Below, piece after piece: positions 1 to 11,190 of a stretch of DNA of 64,000 nt (position 1 is the first letter of the stretch; the number at the start of each line of letters is the position of its first letter). The DNA is taken from positions 30,883,266-30,947,265 of the forward strand of contig CM063114.1 in assembly GCA_031841125.1 (NCBI GenBank), given 5' to 3'. This DNA is from Acanthococcus lagerstroemiae (Eukaryota; Arthropoda; Insecta; Hemiptera; Eriococcidae). Position numbers and translations under genes: made by a program. The notes beneath the pieces are model-generated. The model saw only the letters and a list, made by a program, of their open reading frames with translations. It had not been told where the DNA came from and searched no databases.

Positions 1-59
1 TGAAATTTCAAAATAATCCTAATACTTTTATGTATGAGTTCTTCAAATACAAAAAAGGA

Positions 60-409
60 AGTCAGGAAAAACAGTTTGAAGAGTCCAGAGACGCTGTGTG
101 CAAGATCACGTAGATCGGTTGAAAAACTGAAAAAATATTCCAATTTTAAGATCAGAAAATCGTTTTAAAAAACAAAAAGGTCTTAGATCATAACACATCG
201 ATATGTTTTGATCTCTCTAGTTGTTTTTATCTTTATATCACGATTTTGCGTGATCTTTTCGATCTTACTCCGCAATTCTTAGATCATCCGAGAATCATGA
301 GACGATCCCGGATCATCAAATCGCAAGAGACGGCAATGCGAACGATTCGCGATCTTTTAGGTCTTTTTGATCTGTTTAATTTCTTGCCTAACGATCCTAC
401 CCACCCCTG
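60..409. mobile_element. GATC-word element, right part (hAT-like, non-autonomous)
   Basis: The stretch is unusually dense in GATC and its echoes (AGATC, GATCTTTT, TTAGATCAT). Its right end, read inward on the minus strand, is CAGGGGTGGGTAGGATC. That resembles the inward-read right end of the GATC-rich element at 55587-56190 (AGGGATGGACAAGATC). No matching left end is visible, so this copy is truncated or begins before about base 60. There is no coding capacity beyond chance open frames. The hAT assignment is inferred from the CAGGG-type terminus. Confidence 0.5.
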
Positions 410-603
410 TTTTAAACTGTCGATTATCTTAATTATGACGGAAATGAAAATTGATTACAATCAAATATTTTTCGCGAAGAATCGATTACCCGTAGCGTCG
501 GAGGGAGAGGACAGTGGTATTGGCTCCCTCAGCTAACGTTTCGCCGCCCAGCAAAGGCCAGGATTTAATTTATTTTATTTTTTGGCAGCAATTTTGTCCC
601 AAG
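410..603. other. Unassigned spacer
   Basis: Nothing recognisable between the GATC-rich element and the truncated SINE. A small open frame crossing into it (246-536) has no recognisable domain. Confidence 0.4.
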
Positions 604-703
604 TCTCCTTTTCATTTTTACTCTCAACCTGAGCCGTGGAATCCACCCTTTCGAGCACTATCCCAGAGACATCGGGGAGCCTGTTAGGGCTGTTTTAGCC
701 CTC
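604..703 (-). mobile_element. SINE-A fragment (3' part, tRNA head missing)
   Basis: The sequence matches the tail half of the two complete SINE-A copies at 36045-36265 and 55626-55846, with the shared words CTCTCAACC, GAGCC, TGGAATCC, CCCTTTCGAGCA, AGAGAC and CTGTTAGGGCTGT. The tRNA-derived head, which would lie to the right on this strand, is absent. The break is at TAGCCCTC, beside the RT remnant that begins at about 707. No TSD is evident. Confidence 0.75.
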
Positions 704-706
704 GTA

Positions 707-1694
707 TGATTTTATGATCAGAACTATACGGAATCAAGGTATAACAGAAAAACTTACCTCACTGATGAAAAATATGTATAGCAGCCTGAAGGCAAGAATA
801 GTTACGGAGCGTCCAGGATGGTACTTTGCAGGGAGACCTCTTATCTCCGATTCTGTTCAGCGCGGCTTTGGAGAAAGTTATGAGGAATATGGACTGGGAA
901 ACGAAGAGATTGCTTTTAAATGGATGTTGATTAAATACCCTGAGGTTCGCAGATGATATTGAATGCATTAAGCGAAGGAGGAGAGGAAGCGGGTCTGAAA
1001 ATTAATATAGAAAAAACAAAATTTTGTCAAACAAAAAGGGGGGCCCTTTGGCCTTAAAAGGGGGAAATGGAGCGGGTGGAGGAAATCAAATATTTAGGAT
1101 AAACGATAACATTTAACTAAACCAAAAATTTCAAATTAGACATAAGAATAGCCGACTCCTAGAAAAAATTTTGGTCTCTGAAAAAAATATTTAAATGGAA
1201 TTTAACAGGAAAACAAATAGGACAAATTTTGAACAGTTGTGTCTTTCCCACTCTGTCGTACGGTTGTCAGACCTAGTCGCTCGCTAGAACTGAAGAGGAG
1301 AAAATAGTCATTCAAAACAATCTGGAAAGAGCAATCCTTGGTATAAATAGGAAAGATAAGATTAATCTACTTAAAATTAAAAATAAGTTAAAATACAACA
1401 TTAACTTCCTCCATGCTATAAGGAGGCAGAAGTGGGACTGGGCTGGACACGTGGCGAGGATGGACAATAACAGGTGAGCAAAAATAACCTTCGACTGGTT
1501 TTAAAAAGGGGAGAAGCGAAAAGGGAAACAAAGAACCAGAGATGAAGGGATGAATTTGACAGAATGTTCCAGCACAAACAATATCACAAGATTGCGCGAA
1601 ATAGGGGAGAATGGGAGCGTCTGAGAGAGACCTTTGCCCAATAGAGGGAAACTTAACCTACACTAGGTATAGGTTAAGTAAAAAGAAAAATAAA
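707..1694 (+). pseudogene. RTE-like non-LTR reverse transcriptase, decayed
   Basis: Translation in several frames recovers an ordered RT. A segment reading NQGITEKLTSLMKNMYSS is followed by LLSPILFSAALEKVMRNMDW, then LRFADDIECI (the FADD catalytic box, near 945-975), ERVEEIKYLG, PTLSYGCQT (thumb) and the C-terminal signature WDWAGHVARMDNNR near 1435-1475. In intact elements the product copies element RNA at a nicked chromosomal target. This copy has internal stops and frameshifts, lacks the endonuclease, and ends in an A-rich tail after TAGGTTAAGTAAA. The RTE clade is inferred from motif order and C-terminal wording. It could not make an active enzyme. Confidence 0.8.
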
Positions 1695-1723
1695 GGTCAT
1701 TTTGTATTTGAATTTTGAATTGA

Positions 1724-2515
1724 ATGACGATCACGGTGGCCGCTGACAGAAGCCAGCAGACGGGCTTTGTTACTAAACGGATCTACATCTGTACAGATAG
1801 TCAAACGGCTATTAAGGCACTATCAGCACACCAAACTACATCATTGGTGGCGGTGGATTGCATCAACAAATTATACACATTTGTTCAGGAGAACCGTTGT
1901 GTCACCATACTATGGACACTGGGGCAATGTGGCATAAAAGGAAATATGATCACAGGTGAGCTAGCAAAAGAGGGCATAAAAAGGAACTGGCAATCCCCAG
2001 GCTGTGTCTTCTTGTAGCACACACCGCCATAAAGTCCAAGGTGAAGGCTTGGATGAGGAAGCAGATGAAAATGCACTGGCAAATTGCCAGTTGTATGAAA
2101 GTCCGCAAAACACCGACAGGGGACACCTGGTAAGCACACCGAGTTCCTGCTAGGGCTCGATAGAAAACATGGTAGGCTTATAGTCGAACTACTAACTTGA
2201 CATGGAGCCACGAAACACATGCGCTATAAAATAGGAGTAGCGAAAAGCAGCTCCTGTAGGCACTGTGGAGAAAAGGAGGAAATTTCGATTTACATCATAT
2301 GACAAAGCTCAGTAATAGCCCGGACAAGGCGCGAAGTATTACGACTGGAATATCCTGCACACAGTGAAGTCAAAGAGATAGAACTCAGTAAAATTCTCAC
2401 TTTGGCGGTAAAAATGAGGCTATTGAATTGATCCTTAACAGCAACCTGAGGAAAAGTTTAATTGACTACAAAGTCTGAACATTCGGCGCATACAGCGCCA
2501 CCTCACATAAATGTA
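1724..2515 (+). pseudogene. I/LOA-like LINE 3' end: RNase H domain plus 3' tail
   Basis: The open frame 1724-2017 contains CTDSQTAIKAL, the first acidic motif of retrotransposon RNase H, then ILWTLGQCGIKGN and GELAKEG, a degraded form of the usual GHxGxxGNE...D box. The His and the last Asp are lost, so it would be inactive. Downstream, in shifted frames, come a block like HGATKHMRYK and a Cys/His segment (CRHCGE), then a 3' end matching the minus-strand copy at 31298-32745. Both copies end in the hairpin GGCGCATACAGCGCC (2485-2499 here). The RT part is missing. The clade (I, LOA or R1 group) is inferred from the presence of RNase H and the wording of the fuller copy. Confidence 0.8.
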
Positions 2516-4651
2516 ATGTAGTAACTCAAACATAGTGGGGAGAACTGGTTCACCTTCAGCTTCGTTGTGAATGCAGTTGTTGAATTGGCAGGGATGTAAT
2601 TGAGCGTATCCTGTGTTGTTTTTATTTTTACAGCGAGTAAATGGTCATGTTCCAAAGTTACTGCTGATTATATTCTCCTCGTCAGTGCGTTGTAGTCTTA
2701 TGTCGGCTGTGGCCCTCAATTCAAGAAGTTATCGTTTTCAGTAATTTGACAAGGCGATATGAAGATTCAGGTGCTCTACCTTATAGAGGAATATTCTTCG
2801 TTTTACGAGTAAATAAAACTAGAACAGAACCGTGCAAAATTAAAATTCGTGTATGGGTAATTTTTCAACATTAGTTCATGGTACGTGCCCGGTGTACGAA
2901 ATGAAGACCAATGATCTGTTTAACAATGAACTCGACAGTGTTTGCCCGAATTCTGGGACTAGCAGCATTGTTTTCAAGGACAACCAGTAGCGCACTCGGT
3001 TATAATGAAAAACCATCAGTCGTAACTGTTGTTGGCAATTCAAGCGACAAGCCACCGACAGTTTACACAAGGGTTTATGAAAAGAAACGCGGTTTCGACG
3101 CCGATTACGTCGGCTCGGTCTTATATTGTTCTGGAAATATTTTAAACAGCTGTTACGTTTATTGAGGCTGGATTCCTGGCCGATGTGAAATATGATGGTT
3201 TTCCAAGTTTAACGAACGTCGTTAATTATCGGCAGGTTCATGTATTATACGGCAAAATATAGGCTAAACTCATTCAGTGTATTGCGAATCGCTAATATTC
3301 ACCCCCCCCCCCTCTCATGTAATTTTAAACAGGCCGAATGATTCTCGTGTTCGAGTAATTTATCGTCCAGTAAAGTCAATGTCAACATATCTTCTTTGTT
3401 TCGCAAGGTTTCTCGAAGTTGTCAACAATCTGTCGGATGAAAACCAAAAGTTCAAGAGGGGCGTTTACTTTTCCCATGTATGACAGAAAGCGCACTTTTT
3501 CGATGCCTCACGCCTTCAGGTTTAGAGAGATGGCAAAGCAATTATAATCACTGTATCATTAGGAGGAGATGAAGCACCACACAGCGGTTCGAGGCCAGTA
3601 GGATTCGAATACTATTACAAGAATTGAAGGTATAAAAAGAAAGAAACATGACGTTGGGGTGCGTATGCGCACATTTACACCTTGGTAGTCTTACAGCCAA
3701 GTCCTGTATCTATGTTCTTACTTTAGTGACAAGGTTAGTGGGCATCTTTGAAAGAGATCTTGAGCCTGAGCCCTCATAACACCCTCGCTGAACGATTCCT
3801 TCTTTCTGAAAAAGCAATCACACTGAAACTTAAACCTCTGCGGTGACCATCTCTCCAAAATACATTTCCATATAAATCGTCTGCGTAGCACGATGCGAGC
3901 GTCTAGGAACGTCTTTTGTCATCTGCATGCCTGTAATTCCTGCACATAACCTTTTCTAAACCAAGTTCTTCTTCTTCTTCTTCACCTTCCTTTTTTCTCC
4001 CTCAATTGTCCAGGCAGGACATCAATCCAGTTATAGTTCATGTTTGGCACTCACAAGATCTACTTTGGCTATTGATCGTTCAATACACAAGCTTTTTACA
4101 AACTCTTGTTTTCTATGATTTCGAATGTCCTCGCTGCGGTCCAGACTAAATACTTCACTTTTGTACAAATATCGAAAAATCCGCACTGCCATTCCCAGGA
4201 ATACCACTATGTTCCGTCCTTTGTCTAGGCTCAGTTTTATTTTTCTAACAGAAGGGCGAAATCTAGTATTCTGTAAAACGAACGGAATGAAAACTGCAAA
4301 ATTGATGTACAACAGTCGTAATGGGGAAATGAGAAGGGATGAAGGTCTATTTGAAAACCATGTTTTTCTTTTTTCTGAAAATTCACAAATTATCTGCTCA
4401 ATCTTCGCTTTCTTGCCACAGAATCGCAATAATTATGTACAACGCTGTCAAGTTCTTTACAGCATTTTTACTCAAGGGAAACAATGTGAAGTACTTTTGA
4501 AATGCAACACGAATGGCAAAAACTCGTTGTTAACTACCTTCAATATTGAAGGGGCTGGCACAGTCTGAAATTACCTGGCCGATGATTTCAAGCATATTTA
4601 TATAACTCGGAATCATCATTTTTGAAACAACCGTTGATGTAAAATCATGAT
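2516..4651. other. Unassigned DNA with a poly-C tract
   Basis: No recognisable gene. Contents seen are an 11-base C run at 3302-3312, a short CTT repeat near 3969-3982, and open frames at 2911-3165(+), 4031-4429(-) and 4125-4568(+). The last two overlap on opposite strands and neither resembles a known family. The 132-residue minus frame is rich in basic residues but has no diagnostic motif. Confidence 0.4.
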
Positions 4652-5263
4652 GTGGCAGTTTCTATAAAAAGGGGTAACTTTGTTGATCGATCAAAGTCTC
4701 AGAAAATGCGAAAAAAATATATATATATTTAGTCAAAAAAATCTATTTTGAGATTTTGATTGATTTCTATAGAAAAAACATCGCAATAAGAAGAGACAAA
4801 ATTTACGCGCATGAGAGAGAAGAGGGAGAGAGAGAATGAGAATTATGAATGAGAATGAGAATGAGAAAATAATGCGAATGTCTGCGTTCGCTTCTTCCTG
4901 GTTTTTCGGAGATCACAAATAAATTCGATGTTCTGAATTGTTACCACGCAGAAGAGCGAAAAATTACCTTTCCAACAAACCCTCGTTGAGGCTGGTAACG
5001 TGATTCCGCGGCGAGTTAGGGCCGCTTGACGGAGTGGGAGAAAAAGGTGTGTCTAACTTTAAACGCGTTTTTTCCAAAAACGTGTTTTCGCGCGTTCTCA
5101 TTACACTCATCTTTGACCACTTGTGTCTCTGGAACAAAAAGCGCTACAAATCTCACCAATAGCTCGTTGGAATGGGTATTTATTTATTCCTCTATTACGT
5201 ACTATCCATAACTCAAAATTTGTCGGATCAACAAAGTTTACCCCTTTTTATAGAAAATGCCAC
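4652..5263 (+). mobile_element. MITE D, copy 1
   Basis: The ends form an inverted repeat of about 34 bp, beginning GTGGCAGTTTCTATAAAA at left with its near-complement at right. The interior holds an AGAGAG/AATGAG low-complexity patch (4811-4868) and a GCGGCGAGTTAGGGCCGC block. The whole 612 bp matches, in reverse complement, the 569 bp element at 59603-60171. There is no transposase, and the short open frames inside are chance. The superfamily is unknown because no convincing TSD is visible. Confidence 0.85.
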
Positions 5264-6465
5264 TATAGAAAATTTCTCATAGTTTTGCCCTGGAATGTTT
5301 TGTAGTCCCCGTAGTCTTCAGAGTGGGGATGCATCAACTTTTTGGTTTCGTTTGGGGAGTACTATAACATATCCTCTTGACTGCATAGACAGTAATGAAG
5401 TAAATAAGAAGTTATATGGGGTTATATCTTCTTCCCAGAGCCGCGAGAGGAAAGGAAAAATTATAGCACTAGGGCATCATTGCACAATGGTTCGAAAAAT
5501 TCTCCGACAACAGACTACTGTTTTTAGAACAGTAAATATTTTGTGAAACCCAGAAAATTCAAATTAAAAGTTAAAGAAACGAAAAAAATCTATTGCAACT
5601 AATTGGGTCATAAATCCAATTTTCAAAGCCGAACCATTATTTTTGATTATAGTTTATTTCACTTCATCAGTCCATTTTGATTAATCACTTCGTTCCAATT
5701 AATCAATCAACTTTTTTCACATAATGATTGATTAAAACTCTTATCAGACTTTTTAATACTGAGCGTGCTTAGAATTCATTAGACCTTTGTTAAAATTCGC
5801 AAAACTTATTAATATTCTTTAAAAATTATGTTATTATTATTTAGAACTCTTCAAGACTGCTGAAACTTACGGTGAGATGATAAGACTGCTTAAGAGTTGT
5901 CTAAAATATGTTGAGATTCGTTAAAATAATTAGGGATTCGCTGTATAGCCATGTTAAGATGGTTAAAAACTATCATTATTGTACTTTGATGTCATCTCAG
6001 TTTTTTGGCCCCCTTTCATCCCAGTTTCCTCAAATGTAATATTCTTCTAAAATTAAGATCAGAAACGAGTGCATAAGGAATGTAATCTGTATTACAGTTC
6101 TAGAACCTCTTGATCCCCCTGAAATGTTATCATAGTTTTGTTGGGATCTTTGGGGCTATTTCTGGAATCTCAGGGGTGGTAGCGAGGAGAAGGGAGAAAG
6201 GACATGTTTAAAAACTCACTACTTGGCGAATTGTAGTTGCCAGTTAATAAAATTGGGAAATATTTTATTAAGGAACTACAATATAAATTGCATCTACCAC
6301 AATTAATAAAAGTAACGGGGCAAATTGGGAAAATGAGAACTTTTTTAGTTTTAATTTTTTCTATCTGTACCCTTCATCTGATAAATAAATAAATAAATAT
6401 ATAAAATAAAATAAACATTTAACATTTCAGAGGTGCATAATCGGAGTCGGAGTTGTCATTTTTGG
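5264..6465. repeat. Unassigned DNA with degenerate TTAAGACT-type words
   Basis: Around 5741-5960 short words such as AGAACTCTTCAAGACTGC, CTTAAGAGT and GTTAAAAT recur at irregular spacing, resembling the word repeats at 21420-22290 and 40990-41350. An (AAAT)-type simple repeat lies near 6380-6410. No coding signal was recognised. Confidence 0.35.
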
Positions 6466-6609
6466 CAATGTTAGAGGAGTTGGTGTGGTGGGACGTATGG
6501 CGATGCACGCATGCCAAAGTGGCCCCTATGACACCGCACCCCCGGCCACAGGAACTACCCTTTCGAGTATCGCGTCAGTGACCGGAGGGACAATGTTAGA
6601 GTTGGTGTT
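6466..6609 (-). mobile_element. SINE-C copy 1 with TSD (unit 6486-6590)
   Basis: A ~105 bp unit carries CGTATGGCGATGCACGCATG, ACACCGCACCCC and CCCTTTCGAGTATCGCGTCA. It recurs at about 8884, 15629 and 34458. Here it is flanked by CAATGTTAGAGgagTTGGTGT on the left and CAATGTTAGAGTTGGTGT on the right. That is a near-perfect long TSD with a 3 bp indel, as expected for LINE-mediated retroposition. It has no A-tail and no obvious tRNA head. The strand is taken from its shared core with SINE-A. Confidence 0.7.
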
Positions 6610-6880
6610 AATTTTATTTAATTTATATGCTCAAATTGACATCAGAAATTAATGCATGAACTTGAAGTCTCCTTGAATGATACCTCGACTTGATTATTCG
6701 TACTAATAAAAGCTCTTAAAGTTACCTATTCTATTAAAGATCTTTTGGGGACCAAAAAACATGAAAAAACACTACCCCCTTGTGTTATGTCCAAGGGGAG
6801 ATTGGATAAAAACGCCTGTGAATAAGGTCATACGAACAGAGGGAAACGAATTTGAGGGTAAGCTGAACAATAAAAGCCGA
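6610..6880. other. Unassigned spacer
   Basis: AT-rich, with no recognisable feature. Confidence 0.4.
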
Positions 6881-7265
6881 CGATCGAGGACGAATTGACG
6901 CCGTGGAGATGTGGGTCAACTGACGAATGCTGAGAATCATCTGGACGCCATCAGTAATTCAAGAGTTGACCATACAAACGCGTCTCTCATCCACCTGCAA
7001 CCGCCGGATATTGCAATTCTTCGGTCATATCACCAGGAGGCATGGCGATAACTAGAGAAGTTGATGGTACAAGGGAAACTTGAAGGGAAACGGTCAAAGG
7101 GGAGGTCGCCTTAGAGATGGACCGACCTGATGCAGGAAACGACTAAACTCGACATCTGTAGCCGACGTGAACGGCGGAGGGTAGATTGGCCTGGAGATTA
7201 ATGGTGGACGCGGTTGGAAGCGGGTAACTGAGCGCTCAGTCATGAGCCGATGGGCAGATTATGAT
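6881..7265 (+). pseudogene. Non-LTR RT C-terminal remnant
   Basis: Reading across frames gives DAVEMW, RMLRIIWTPSVIQELT, ILQFFGHITRR and a basic K/R-G-rich block, then a short tail ending near TTATGATGACGAG. This order (RMLRISW, FFGH, GKRSRGR, WR) is typical of the region after the thumb in RTE-type elements. Several stops and frameshifts are present and the catalytic palm is absent. It is probably a 5'-truncated insertion. Confidence 0.65.
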
Positions 7266-8879
7266 GACGAGTCCTTCTTAGTCGTTTGAATCTCTGGAAT
7301 GGAAGAATTTCCCAAATTATACATTTTCGTGTGTACGGCTTGTGTGGACTCCCCCCTTTTTTTCCAACTTTTCTGGGATGGTTATGACCTTATAAGAAAA
7401 TGGTTTGAGAGTTTTCATTTGGAATATGATAGGACAGTTTGGGTTGACCTTTTCGATCGTAGGTATATGCTTCAAAATTTCATATCAAAACTGATTTTTG
7501 AGAGCCCCTCCCTCAATGAATGAAGTTCCATCGGGATTGTTGGTGACCAAGTATGTTGGTTTAAGTGGGAGGGTAAGTGTAATACATTTTTAAAATAATA
7601 TCTTTGCTGGAAATGTTGTTCGAATTTCATGCCACCTCATAATCTTATTTTTACGAACTAAAATGCTATAATTTTCGTCAAGCGGGTATTTCGCGGAAAG
7701 GAGCAAGGTTAATTGCAGCTACATTGACAAAATGAATAATTATGTCATTCCGGGGCTCCGCAGTGGCATGCGGTTAAAACATTTTGACCGACCTGATTTT
7801 TTTTTTCTGGAATTTTAAAATTATCTGACCACCTACCGACGTTACGAACACTGCTACAATCGAAAGCCAGCACAAGCGTGTTCTGGGACAATTTTCAAAC
7901 CCTTAACTGCAGTCAACGTCGGAGAGGTTGTACGCGACGAAAATGAAAACCCACCCCGACCGCAGAAATCACGCAATAACAACAAAAAGGTCGTCGAACC
8001 GTGAAAATGGTCATAAAAAGTTTTCAAATTTAGACGGCGAGAAATGAAAAGCGAAAAAAATGTTCCACGTAGGTATACGAATGTCTTGTGCTGATAATCG
8101 TCGATTTTCCATATCGATGCTGCAATCGAAAATACACTACATGGTGGGCAAATAATATATGTACATGATATGTTTACTCATCGTCGGGGATCTGAAATTG
8201 TGGTTGGAGGGGGAGGGGGGTTAGAACAAATTGCGCGCTCGAATACACACTAATTTAACTGACGACCGAATTAGCCGACGTTGTTTGATGATCTGGCTCA
8301 TCCTTCGCCCAAGGCTTCGTCATCACGATATCAACTGTGTATTGTACAGGCTTATTGAATTATTCAAATGCACCGCGGCTAATTTGAATACAGAGTTATC
8401 GGCGAAAATACGGCAAAAGTGGCCAACGGATTAACACGAGCGTGTATCTGTATTTCTGATACAGCCGAGCGCGCTTTCCGCGTTTTTAGTAAATTTTATG
8501 TCTACCTTGTGTACCAGTTTGTCACGTCCTGTATGGAATGCGAGTGACAAAGCCAAAATTAAGGCTTCATCTGTACACTAATCTAATTGACGTACTGGTA
8601 TCGCCTAATGGATTCGGGATCTCGGAGATTGAATCTGCCTCGTGCAGAGACCGAATTACGATGACATGTCGCCCACGTAATTGAGCCGAGATAGATTATT
8701 TTTGAAACCTGGGGGGGGGGGCAGTTGGTTCTGCAGCTTCTCTAGGAACATACGGGACCATACCAAAGACTCTATAGATTGGATGTGAGCAGTGCCATAT
8801 TTCTCGTTAGGAATTGTAATATAATGATTCACGGAGTGTTCAAAATGAGTCCAGCGACTTCTAAAACTAAATGAATTAT
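7266..8879. other. Unassigned DNA with a poly-G tract
   Basis: No gene recognised. An 11-base G run lies at 8711-8721. Open frames at 7299-7523(+) and 8656-8997(-) show no family resemblance, and the latter runs into SINE-C copy 2. Confidence 0.4.
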
Positions 8880-8883
8880 ACTC

Positions 8884-8995
8884 ATGTTTGGCGGAACGTA
8901 TGGCGATGCACGCATGCCAAAGTGGCTCCATAGACACCGCACCCCTGCAATCGAAAACTACTCTGTCATGTATCGCGTCAGTGCCAGAGGGACGC
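8884..8995 (-). mobile_element. SINE-C copy 2
   Basis: Contains CGTATGGCGATGCACGCATG, CCAAAGTGGCTCC, CACCGCACCCCTG and TATCGCGTCAGTG in the same order as the other SINE-C copies. The middle is more diverged. No TSD is clear. Confidence 0.7.
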
Positions 8996-9421
8996 ATTGA
9001 GGCTATTCTGGGCCCCCATATCGCTTCTCCGTTTCGGATTCACGCTGTCTTGCCAGGGCCACTGAATGATACCCACTGAATGATACCCATGTCTTCATTT
9101 ATATGCTTCCTCTCCTTAGATTCTTAAATTTTCCTGTTAGGATCAAATATTTATCAGAAACGAATTGAGCTACTTTTTTAGAACCACTGAATTATATCCA
9201 TTTTCGTAACCTTCGCCCTCAATCTAAAGCGACTCCAGTGCATTCAGATTTATTTCATCAAAATCTGGAAAACAGTCCGGAAAGAGAAATTCGGGAAAAT
9301 CCAGACACAAATGTGATGTCCAAAAGGGAAAGGGAGGGACCTTAGGGTGAAAACATTTTTAAAAAATTCAGCTTTTCTGGCGTAAAATTGAGTGTAGAAT
9401 GATAATCCATGTTTAGTTGTA
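8996..9421. other. Unassigned spacer
   Basis: Only a local doubling of the phrase CTGAATGATACCCA at 9062-9091. Confidence 0.4.
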
Positions 9422-9862
9422 GGCGGCGTCCATCAATTACGTGAGGTTTTCGGGGGGGGGGGGGTCGTGCTGAATCTCACCCAATCTCACGCGGGGAAGA
9501 GGGGGGGGGAGTCTCGACAAATATCACGTAATTTTTTCCCTGTAAAAACTGCGTAAGATTGCAAGAAAATTGGGTAAAATTAAAGTAAACATGTTTTTTG
9601 ACTGAAATATGGCAAAATCTGACACGATATTATTTATCGTTGTTATCCGTAAGCCACAAAGCAGTCTTAAATAAAGATAATAATGCAAGTTGTTTTGTTT
9701 AAATAACTCCAACACATTTACACTGAAATTACAAATTTTGAAAAATCTCACGTGTGATATGGTGTCAGGGAGGTGGTCAAGCCAAATCTCACGACATCTC
9801 ACCAGGGTGAAAGGAGGTCAGAAAATCGTCAAAAACGCCTCACGTAATTAATGGATGCCACC
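9422..9862. mobile_element. MITE E (TIR ~25 bp)
   Basis: The left end GGCGGCGTCCATCAATTACG is the near-complement of the right end, which reads inward GGTGGCATCCATTAATTACG. The interior has a 13-base G run (9452-9464), a second G run (9501-9509) and repeated CTCACG/ATCTCAC words near both ends, which look like subterminal repeats. The minus open frame 9524-9802 lies wholly inside and is not a transposase. TSD not determined. Confidence 0.75.
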
Positions 9863-10630
9863 TTACTAATTATTGTAAAAAAAAAAAAAATTGCTCTGAG
9901 TCTCATCCCTCGTATAGGTCGGAAAATGTAGGTGAATTGTAATAAAATTGAAATGCATCTTCAAGGAGCCTGATTGACTTCAATATCATCATTTTTGATT
10001 AAAATGAAGGCGACTAAAAAACGAGGGTAACTAAATCTTAGACCATAAAGATTAAAATGAACGGCCGTGCGTTTAAAAATTCAGGAAAGTGTGAATCTCG
10101 GAAACATTAGAAAATGAATTTAGTTTAAAATAACCCATATATTAGGTCAACCCCCCTACATTGCAACATTATATACTATTATAAAAAAGTAATGATGAAA
10201 AAAAATGTATTTGAAGTTCAATTTACTAAAAAATAATGACAAAATTATTAGGAATAAAAGACGATTAATGTTTTTATATGAAATTTCATGCAAAGTTCAG
10301 TTTTATTATCAGTGCTTAAAATGACAATATTTGTAGTATTAGAGCGATCAGGGATGGAAAAATTTTAATTCAGAAGAAAACTAGATCAAAGATCCTGTTT
10401 GGTTCCTCGTTGATCCGACCACGCACTCGAAAACTTTGAAAGTCTTAATCCCCGAAACCCTGTAGCGTTGATATGTCTCGGAATTCGAAAGAATCTAATT
10501 TTTGGGGCACTTCCAGTTCCCTGGGAGACGATGATCCGTTTGTAGATTGCTGGGACTGATTATGTTGAATGAAACTCCAGTTTAGGGGAAATTTGTGAAA
10601 ACATTTTCGCCGGGACTCCGTTCTGTACGA
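9863..10630. other. Unassigned DNA
   Basis: AT-rich. No gene or repeat recognised beyond an A run near 9878-9890. Confidence 0.4.
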
Positions 10631-11190
10631 ATCAGTTGGGAGCTCTTCTGCCCACTATAGTGACATATATGAACCCTTCCCCCTCCTCCCACCATGATGA
10701 ACGATGATTTAATATCTTTTGGTTTATCGTGCTAGCAGTCAGTTTGTTATCTGACTACCAGTTTGCAAGACGGTAGCGAAGGAAAATTATCAAGGGGGCG
10801 ACAATCAAACATTTTCCAATGGTTAAGTGCAAAACAAAAGTTGTGAATATGCGTGACTTTACTGAGCATCTGAGGATGCCAGTTTGTCTACTTTGAAAGG
10901 TGATGTGATTGAGCCACTCATTATGCCTCCCCCCTCCCTCGTAGGTATGGCCCTATCAGTCTAATTCTTTAGCCTTGGAATCTCGTTCAAATCATACTAC
11001 ATAATTTTTCTCGGCTGCTTGCTTGTTCTATGTTCATTAGCTGGGAGCTTTCCTGTCCCATTGCATTGACATGGTGTGAACTCTTTCTTCCTCCTCCGTC
11101 CTTTGATCAGAAATGATGATTCGATATCTTGGTTTTGTTGTGCCAGCAGTCCATTCGTTATCTGGTTACCAATCTATTCTTTAGCGGGTT
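10631..11190 (+). repeat. Direct duplication, ~404 bp period
   Basis: The block GGGAGCTCTTCTGCCCA...GACATATATGAAC...TTTATCGTGCTAGCAGTCAG starting at about 10638 recurs diverged at about 11042 (GGGAGCTTTCCTGTCCCA...TTGTTGTGCCAGCAGTCC). Both copies continue into TCGTTATCTG or TTGTTATCTG and TACCA. It is either a tandem duplication or two copies of an undefined repeat. Confidence 0.5.

Noticed and set aside
714..956. An independent small gene in front of the RTE remnant
   Set aside because: Its residues align in order with the RT domain that continues downstream in other frames.
4031..4568. Overlapping open frames of 132 (-) and 147 (+) residues as a possible gene
   Set aside because: No motif, no codon signal I can judge, and they overlap antiparallel. 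Kept only as a note in the unassigned block.
8656..8997. 113-residue minus open frame
   Set aside because: It reads through SINE-C copy 2 and a poly-G tract and lacks a domain.
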